A stretch of 64,000 nucleotides of DNA from Aldehydirespirator sp965248735 (GTDB taxonomy: Bacteria > Actinomycetota > Acidimicrobiia > Acidimicrobiales > Aldehydirespiratoraceae). The notes below the pieces were generated by a model. It did no database searches, was not told where the DNA came from, and saw only the letters and a list, made by a program, of their open reading frames with translations. The position numbers and the translations under genes are program-made. Positions 59,488 to 64,000 of this stretch are shown in pieces. Within the stretch, counting starts at the first letter, position 1. Every line of letters begins with the position of its first letter. The stretch covers positions 372,001-436,000 of the forward strand of contig OZ252146.1 of the NCBI GenBank assembly GCA_965248735.1, written 5' to 3'.

Positions 59488-60048
59488 TCACCCGTCCCCA
59501 GACTCGACCGGCGCGGCCGCGTCGGACCGCGAGGCGCGGCGGGTCAGCACCACCGCGCCCACCACCGCGATGGTCAGCAGGGCCGCGGTGATCTCCACCG
59601 AGAAGGCGTACTCGCTGAACAGCACCCGGCCCATGCGCTCGATATCGGTGACCTGGCCGTCGAGAGCCCGCTCGCCGCCGCTACGCCGGATCCCGGTCAG
59701 CGCGCCGGCCCCGCTCACGATCACCGTGCCCAGCACCGCGGCGAGCATCACGCCCACGACAGCTGCCAGCGGCCGCTGTCCGAAGATGGGCTCGATCCGC
59801 AGCTCCTCGGCCTTGTCGACACCCAGAAGCATGATCACGAACAGGAACAGGATCACGATGGCCCCGGCGTAGACCACCACCTGCACCGCAGCCAGGAAGT
59901 GAGCGTCGTTCAGCACGAACAGCAGGGCCACTCCCACCAGGGTCTGCACCAGGAAGAGCGCGGCGTGAACCGGGTTGCGGCTGCCCACCACGCCGACGGC
60001 GCCGACGAGCATCAGGGCCGCGGCGACCACGAACACCGCCTCGGCCAT
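59488..60048 (-). CDS. nuoJ: NADH-quinone oxidoreductase subunit J (operon 2)
   Basis: A 186-aa membrane subunit starting MAEAVFVVAAALMLVGAVG. Family core segments VVGSRNPVHAALFLVQTLVG and FLAAVQVVVYAGAIVILFLF are clear. The ATG overlaps the stop of a six-codon micro-ORF (TGATG), which itself overlaps the nuoI stop. Confidence 0.95.
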   Translation of the reverse strand: MAEAVFVVAAALMLVGAVGVVGSRNPVHAALFLVQTLVGVALLFVLNDAHFLAAVQVVVYAGAIVILFLFVIMLLGVDKAEELRIEPIFGQRPLAAVVGVMLAAVLGTVIVSGAGALTGIRRSGGERALDGQVTDIERMGRVLFSEYAFSVEITAALLTIAVVGAVVLTRRASRSDAAAPVESGDG

Positions 60049-60068
60049 CAGTCAGCCGCCTCGGCCAT
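60048..60068 (-). other. Micro-ORF from duplicated nuoI-nuoJ junction, operon 2 (6 codons)
   Basis: MAEAAD starts like nuoJ (MAEAVF) and ends like nuoI (EEAD). An exact 20-bp period (TCGGCCATCAGTCAGCC at 60041 and 60061) makes it. Both its ends overlap the neighbours by one base as TGATG. It mirrors the I-J micro-ORF of operon 1 with unrelated sequence. Confidence 0.6.
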
Positions 60069-60727
60069 CAGTCAGCCTCCTCGGCCGCTTCGACGGCCGG
60101 CTCAACCACGGGACTGCCCTGGGTGTCACGCGGCTCCGGCGGTCGCACTCCGTAGCCGAGCTCGCCCGACCAGGCCACCTCGCCGACGTAGTGGCTGTCC
60201 CCCGACGGGGATGTGGCCCGCATCCATCCCGAGGTGAGGGCGTCCTCGCCCTCGCGCCAGTCCTCCCACGGCATCTGGCGGGGCCGGCCGTCGTCGTCCA
60301 CCAGGAGCTCGTCCTTGGTGTAGACGGCGTCGTCGCGGTTGGTGAATGAGAACTCGAACAGCTTCGACTCGGTGATGGCCTGGGTGGGGCAGGCCTCCAC
60401 GCACAGGTCGCAGTGGATGCACCGCAGATAGTTGATCTCATACACGTAGCCGTAGCGCTCGCCCGGCGCGACCGGGTCGTCGGGGTCGTTGTCGGCGCCG
60501 CGCACGTAGATACAGTTGGCCGGGCAAACGCCGGCGCACAGCTCGCAGCCGATGCACTTCTCCATGCCGTCGCTGTAGCGGTTGAGCACGTGGCGCCCGT
60601 GCAGGCGCTCGGGCTTGGCCCGCTTGACATCCTTGGGCGAGTCGTCGAACCCGCCCCGGTAGTCGGTGGTGACCCGGGGAAGGAACAGCTGGCGCAAGGT
60701 GACGGCGAACCCGTGCAAATATCCCAT
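60068..60727 (-). CDS. nuoI: NADH-quinone oxidoreductase subunit I (operon 2)
   Basis: A 219-aa protein with two complete 4Fe-4S motifs, CIGCELCAGVCPANCIYVRG and CIHCDLCVEACPTQAI. The C-terminal part is extended (FSFTNRDDAVYTKDELLVDD onward, to EAAEEAD) compared with operon 1. Extended NuoI of this kind is common in actinobacteria. It starts 1 nt after the nuoH stop, so the two are coupled. Confidence 0.95.
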   Translation of the reverse strand: MGYLHGFAVTLRQLFLPRVTTDYRGGFDDSPKDVKRAKPERLHGRHVLNRYSDGMEKCIGCELCAGVCPANCIYVRGADNDPDDPVAPGERYGYVYEINYLRCIHCDLCVEACPTQAITESKLFEFSFTNRDDAVYTKDELLVDDDGRPRQMPWEDWREGEDALTSGWMRATSPSGDSHYVGEVAWSGELGYGVRPPEPRDTQGSPVVEPAVEAAEEAD

Positions 60728-60728
60728 C

Positions 60729-62111
60729 TCAGGCCCTCTCCTCGACTTGTCCGGCAGGCTCTCCGGAGTGCTCCGCCTGATCGGAGCGACCGTCCGGACG
60801 GGAGCGCGCCGCCTGGTCGGCGTGACTTTCCGGACCGGCGGGAGCTGCCTGGTCGGCGTGACTTTCCGGACCGGCGGGAGCTGCCTGGTCGGCGGGGCCG
60901 CCGCGGCCGCTCCTCACCGCCCGGGCCAGCAGCAGGCCCGCCGCCGCGAACGCCGCCAGAGACCCGGCGGTCACCGCCAGCGTGTTCCAGCCGCGGTCGC
61001 GGCCCACCTCCAGGGCGGCGAGGAACAGGAACCAGCCCAGAGCCACGGGGATGAGCAGCTTCCAGCCGAGGTTCATCAGCTGGTCGTAACGGAACCGGGG
61101 CAGCGTGGCCCGCATCCACACGAAGCAGAACAGCAGCACGAACAGCTTCAGGAAGAACCACACCAAGCCCCACGCCCAGGCGATGCCGACGCCGCCGATC
61201 TCGCTGACGAGCGCGGGGCCGGAGGGGCCGCCCAAGAACAGCGTGACGATGATGGCCGACATCGTGATGGTGTTCATGAACTCGGCCAGGAAGAACAGCG
61301 CGAAGCGGATCGACGAGTACTCGGTGTGATAGCCGCCGACCAGCTCCTGCTCGGCCTCCACCAGGTCGAACGGCGGGCGGTTGAGCTCTGCGGTCCCCGC
61401 GATGGCGAACACGATGAACGGCACTAGGCCGGTTACGACGACGTTCCAGCGCGGGACGATGCCGAAATACCCCTCAGCCGCTTGCGTCACCACCATGTCG
61501 TGGGTGGACAGCGCCCCCGTCACCAGCACGATCGACGCCACGGCCAGGCCGAGGGCGGCCTCGTAGCTCACCATCTGCGCCGAGGCCCGCACCGATCCCA
61601 GCAGGGGGTACTTGGACCCCGACGACCAGCCGGCCAGCATCACTCCATAGACGGCCACCGAACTCATGGCCAGGAACAGCAGGATGCCCACCGGCGGGTC
61701 GGCCACCTGGAGGTAGGTGGTGCGGCCCCACCATTCGACTTCGCCGGCGCGGCTGTTGAAGTCCCCGCCAATCGGGACGATGGCGAAAGCCAGGAACGCG
61801 GGAATGAGCGACAGGTAGGGCGCCAGCTTGAACACGAACCGGTCCGAACGGTCCGGCACCAGGTCTTCCTTGAAGAAGAGCTTGACGCCGTCAGCGAACG
61901 TCTGCAGGATGCCGAAGGGTCCTGCAATGGTGGGCCCGAATCGCTGGTGCATCCCTCCCAGCAGCTTGCGCTCGAACCAGATCATCAGCATCACGGCCAC
62001 GAGCAGGAAGGCGAAGGCGACCACTACCTTGGCCAAGACCAGCACGACCTCGACGAGCCCGATGTCGCCCACCAGCAGCGGATCGGCAGCCAGTACGAGG
62101 GTGCCGCTCAT
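60729..62111 (-). CDS. nuoH: NADH-quinone oxidoreductase subunit H (operon 2), with repeated C-terminal tail
   Basis: About 460 aa from the ATG at 62111. NuoH core: IWFERKLLGGMHQRFGPTIA, QMVSYEAALGLAVASIVLVT, the quinone-site loop ELNRPPFDLVEAEQELVGGY and YSSIRFALFFLAEF. A polar C-terminal extension contains a 12-residue repeat (ADQAAPAGPESH, 36 bp) in two full copies, plus variants ending EPAGQVEERA. A 12-codon micro-ORF couples it to nuoG. Confidence 0.94.
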   Translation of the reverse strand: MSGTLVLAADPLLVGDIGLVEVVLVLAKVVVAFAFLLVAVMLMIWFERKLLGGMHQRFGPTIAGPFGILQTFADGVKLFFKEDLVPDRSDRFVFKLAPYLSLIPAFLAFAIVPIGGDFNSRAGEVEWWGRTTYLQVADPPVGILLFLAMSSVAVYGVMLAGWSSGSKYPLLGSVRASAQMVSYEAALGLAVASIVLVTGALSTHDMVVTQAAEGYFGIVPRWNVVVTGLVPFIVFAIAGTAELNRPPFDLVEAEQELVGGYHTEYSSIRFALFFLAEFMNTITMSAIIVTLFLGGPSGPALVSEIGGVGIAWAWGLVWFFLKLFVLLFCFVWMRATLPRFRYDQLMNLGWKLLIPVALGWFLFLAALEVGRDRGWNTLAVTAGSLAAFAAAGLLLARAVRSGRGGPADQAAPAGPESHADQAAPAGPESHADQAARSRPDGRSDQAEHSGEPAGQVEERA

Positions 62112-62143
62112 CGGAGTTGCCCCGTTGAACACGAGCGCATCAT
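62108..62143 (-). other. Micro-ORF between nuoG and nuoH, operon 2 (11 codons)
   Basis: MMRSCSTGQLR begins at an ATG overlapping the nuoG TGA, and its own TGA overlaps the nuoH ATG. CCGATGA recurs at both ends, 32 bp apart. The protein similarity to the neighbours is slight, so duplication is less certain than at other junctions. Confidence 0.4.
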
Positions 62144-64000
62144 CGGGCCTCCACCCTGACCACGGTGACGTCGGTGCCAGCGGCAATGAGCGCGTTGGCG
62201 GGCGCGCCCGGTGCCAACCAGTCCACCTTCAACGAGCCGGCGGGCACGCCGGCGTCGGCGGTGAGGGTCGCCTCGATGTGGCCGAAATCCGAGACAACCC
62301 GCACCGCGGCGCCTCTGTCGATGTCGATGCCATCCAGTTCGGCCGGGTTGATGCGGGCGGTCGCGGCCGGGGCCAGACCCCGACTCGAGGGGCAATGGCG
62401 CAGCATCACGCCGTCGTCGTACATCGTGCGGGTCGCGACCAGGACGAAGCCGTCCACGGGGAGCTCCTCAACAACGCTGTCCGCGGTCGGGCCAATTTCG
62501 CCGACGTTCGGGGCCGCACCGCCGACAGACAGCAGCACGCCCTCGACGGGGTCGGCAGCCAGCGCTTCCTCGGTGAGCGTCAAGTGGACCTCGGAGACCC
62601 GGGCCAGTTCGGCTCGGATCGCCTCAGGGGAGTCGAGCCCCTCGGTCGAGCCCGGTTCCAGCCGCTCGGACAGTTCGGCCGCGATCATCCAGTCGGCGCG
62701 CGCCGTTCCCGGCGGCGTTACCTTGCGGTTCAATACGCTGACGCGGCCCTCGAGGTTGGTGAATGTACCGTCGCATTCGGTGGGGCCCGCGGCCGGGAGC
62801 ACGATGCGGGCAGCCAGCGACGCCGAGTCGTTCACGAACAGATCGACGGCCACCACCAAGGACGCGCCCCTCAGGCCCCTGTAGGCGAGGTCGCGGTCGA
62901 CGAAGTCGTTGAGCGGGTCGGCCCCGACCAGCACCAGCACGTCGATCTCCCCGCGGGCGGCTGCCCTGAGAATGCCGGCGGCGTCCAGTCCCGCCGTGGC
63001 TGGCAAACGGGGCCAGACCTGAGCCAGCGGAGCGTTGTCGCCGATGTCTTCGAGCCGCACCCGGCCCGGCAGCAGACCGGGTGACAGGCCCGCCTCCAGA
63101 GCTCCGAGCACGTTGCCTCGCCGCAGCGTTGGCAAGAAGCCGACTGACGGCAGGCTTATCAAGGCTGACATGGCCAAGTCCACAGTCGCTCGCTCCAACC
63201 CGGCCGGCGGCTCCGCCAGCGACGAGCGACCCAGTAGCACCGTGAGGCCGCCAGGTGCTTGACAGAGGGCCTGAGCGGCCGCGTTGATCTGTGAATCGTC
63301 CACACCCGTGGGCGCCGCCGCCCAGTCACGCCAAGTGCGGCCAAGAAGAGCCGTAGAGCGGTCGGCGCGCCCTTCGTCGCGTTCTTGGGACCCCGGCCTG
63401 TGCCGCTTCAGCCGCTCAAAGATCCGGGCTCGCACGCGCTCCGCAGCGGAGGATTCCACGATGTCGCTGTTGCGGATGAGGCTCGCAGCCAAGCACGAGA
63501 CGAGCCAGCCGGTTGTACCGGGCTTGGGACGCAGGGAGTGCTGGGCCAGGTGCGACAGGCCGGTGGCATGCGGCGTCACCTCGATCAGCTTCACGCCGTC
63601 GTTGACGATGGCGTGGCGCAACCGCAAGTACAGGGTGCCCAGCTCCTCTTTGGGGTCGGGGCCGATCAGCAGCACCGTGCCCCCGGCGCGGCAGGCGTCG
63701 TCGATGGTGGCTCTGGGCAGGCCGAGCACGAGCTGCGGGTCCAGCCCGTCGCCGAGCTGGGCATCGACGTTGTCGGTGCCGATCACGCCCTTGGCCAGCT
63801 TGGCCCACAGGTACTGGGCCTCGTTGGTGAGCCTGGCCCCGCCCAGCACGGCGACGCGCTCGGGCGACGCGGCAGTCAAAGCCCTCGCAACCGCATCGAG
63901 CGCCTCGCCCCAGCCGGCCTGCCGGAACTCGTGGGACTCGTCGCCCACCGCGTCCCTGATCATCGGGGCGGCCAGGCGCTCGTCGCTGTTGAGAGCCTCG
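62140..64000 (-). CDS. nuoG: NADH-quinone oxidoreductase subunit G (operon 2), C-terminal part
   Basis: The frame is open from the right edge to a stop at 62140, covering at least 619 residues of the molybdopterin-oxidoreductase-like part of NuoG. Typical segments are VLGGARLTNEAQYLWAKLAK, TVLLIGPDPKEELGTLYLRL, AARIVLPAAGPTECDGTFTN then LEGRVSVLNRKVTPPG, and ARINPAELDGIDIDRGAAVR. The N-terminal iron-sulfur part lies outside the window. Its presence shows that operon 2, unlike operon 1, encodes the NADH-side module. Confidence 0.92.
   Translation of the reverse strand, partial: EALNSDERLAAPMIRDAVGDESHEFRQAGWGEALDAVARALTAASPERVAVLGGARLTNEAQYLWAKLAKGVIGTDNVDAQLGDGLDPQLVLGLPRATIDDACRAGGTVLLIGPDPKEELGTLYLRLRHAIVNDGVKLIEVTPHATGLSHLAQHSLRPKPGTTGWLVSCLAASLIRNSDIVESSAAERVRARIFERLKRHRPGSQERDEGRADRSTALLGRTWRDWAAAPTGVDDSQINAAAQALCQAPGGLTVLLGRSSLAEPPAGLERATVDLAMSALISLPSVGFLPTLRRGNVLGALEAGLSPGLLPGRVRLEDIGDNAPLAQVWPRLPATAGLDAAGILRAAARGEIDVLVLVGADPLNDFVDRDLAYRGLRGASLVVAVDLFVNDSASLAARIVLPAAGPTECDGTFTNLEGRVSVLNRKVTPPGTARADWMIAAELSERLEPGSTEGLDSPEAIRAELARVSEVHLTLTEEALAADPVEGVLLSVGGAAPNVGEIGPTADSVVEELPVDGFVLVATRTMYDDGVMLRHCPSSRGLAPAATARINPAELDGIDIDRGAAVRVVSDFGHIEATLTADAGVPAGSLKVDWLAPGAPANALIAAGTDVTVVRVEAR

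Noticed and set aside
55395..59591. A 1398-codon open frame on the plus strand opposite nuoM-nuoK of operon 2
   Set aside because: It is antisense to well-supported nuo genes, and its product is Gln/His/Arg-rich low-complexity sequence. It is an expected by-product of high GC at third codon positions.

Overview
The window is high-GC DNA from an actinobacterium. An Acidimicrobiia-like organism fits best: it has an F420-type LLM oxidoreductase, secreted proteins with S-layer-homology-like repeats, Complex I gene clusters, a cytochrome P450, and frequent GTG/TTG starts. This placement is inferred from gene content; no rRNA or tRNA gene was seen.

Layout. 1-8.3 kb holds small-molecule enzymes and housekeeping genes (amidohydrolase, DUF559 protein, LLM oxidoreductase, RidA, NQO-like flavoprotein, PPOX protein, DinB protein, beta-propeller lipoprotein, creatininase). 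Two large intergenic tandem arrays (71 bp and 35 bp) and two copies of a dispersed palindromic element lie among them. 8.4-18.6 kb reads as a quaternary-amine locus: a ProX/ProV/ProW betaine-type importer whose permease is a tandem fusion of two ProW units, then an enoyl-CoA hydratase, an ADP-forming acyl-CoA synthetase, an acyl-CoA dehydrogenase and a carnitine dehydrogenase fused to a thioesterase. Together these suggest uptake and oxidation of carnitine or gamma-butyrobetaine. 18.9-22.5 kb is a P450 / 3-hydroxyisobutyrate-dehydrogenase-like / carboxymuconolactone-decarboxylase-like cluster whose aldehyde dehydrogenase has been cut down by a truncated IS1380. 22.5-29.0 kb contains two convergent SLH-type secreted proteins separated by an intact IS1380, then a BNR-type propeller gene interrupted by a 14-C homopolymer. 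29.3-31.2 kb carries a MidA/NDUFAF7-type methyltransferase and a MazEF-type toxin-antitoxin pair.

31.3-44.2 kb is a minus-strand Complex I operon, nuoABCD-H-IJKLMN. It lacks nuoE, nuoF and nuoG and has a two-gene cassette of unknown function inserted between nuoH and nuoI. 44.2-53.9 kb is mixed: membrane protein, STAS protein, CPA2 antiporter, broken ABC ATPase, PhyH and LigB dioxygenases, IS110/ISL3 wreckage, an SLH-metallopeptidase and a zeta-like kinase. 53.9-64 kb is a second, divergent Complex I operon (nuoN to nuoG, running off the right edge).

The most unusual signal is structural. In both Complex I operons several gene-gene junctions are tandemly duplicated. Each duplication creates a micro-ORF of 6-23 codons that begins like the downstream gene, ends like the upstream gene, or both, and keeps stop/start coupling (ATGA or TGATG) on either side. 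The same tendency for short tandem duplication at gene 3' ends recurs elsewhere in the window.
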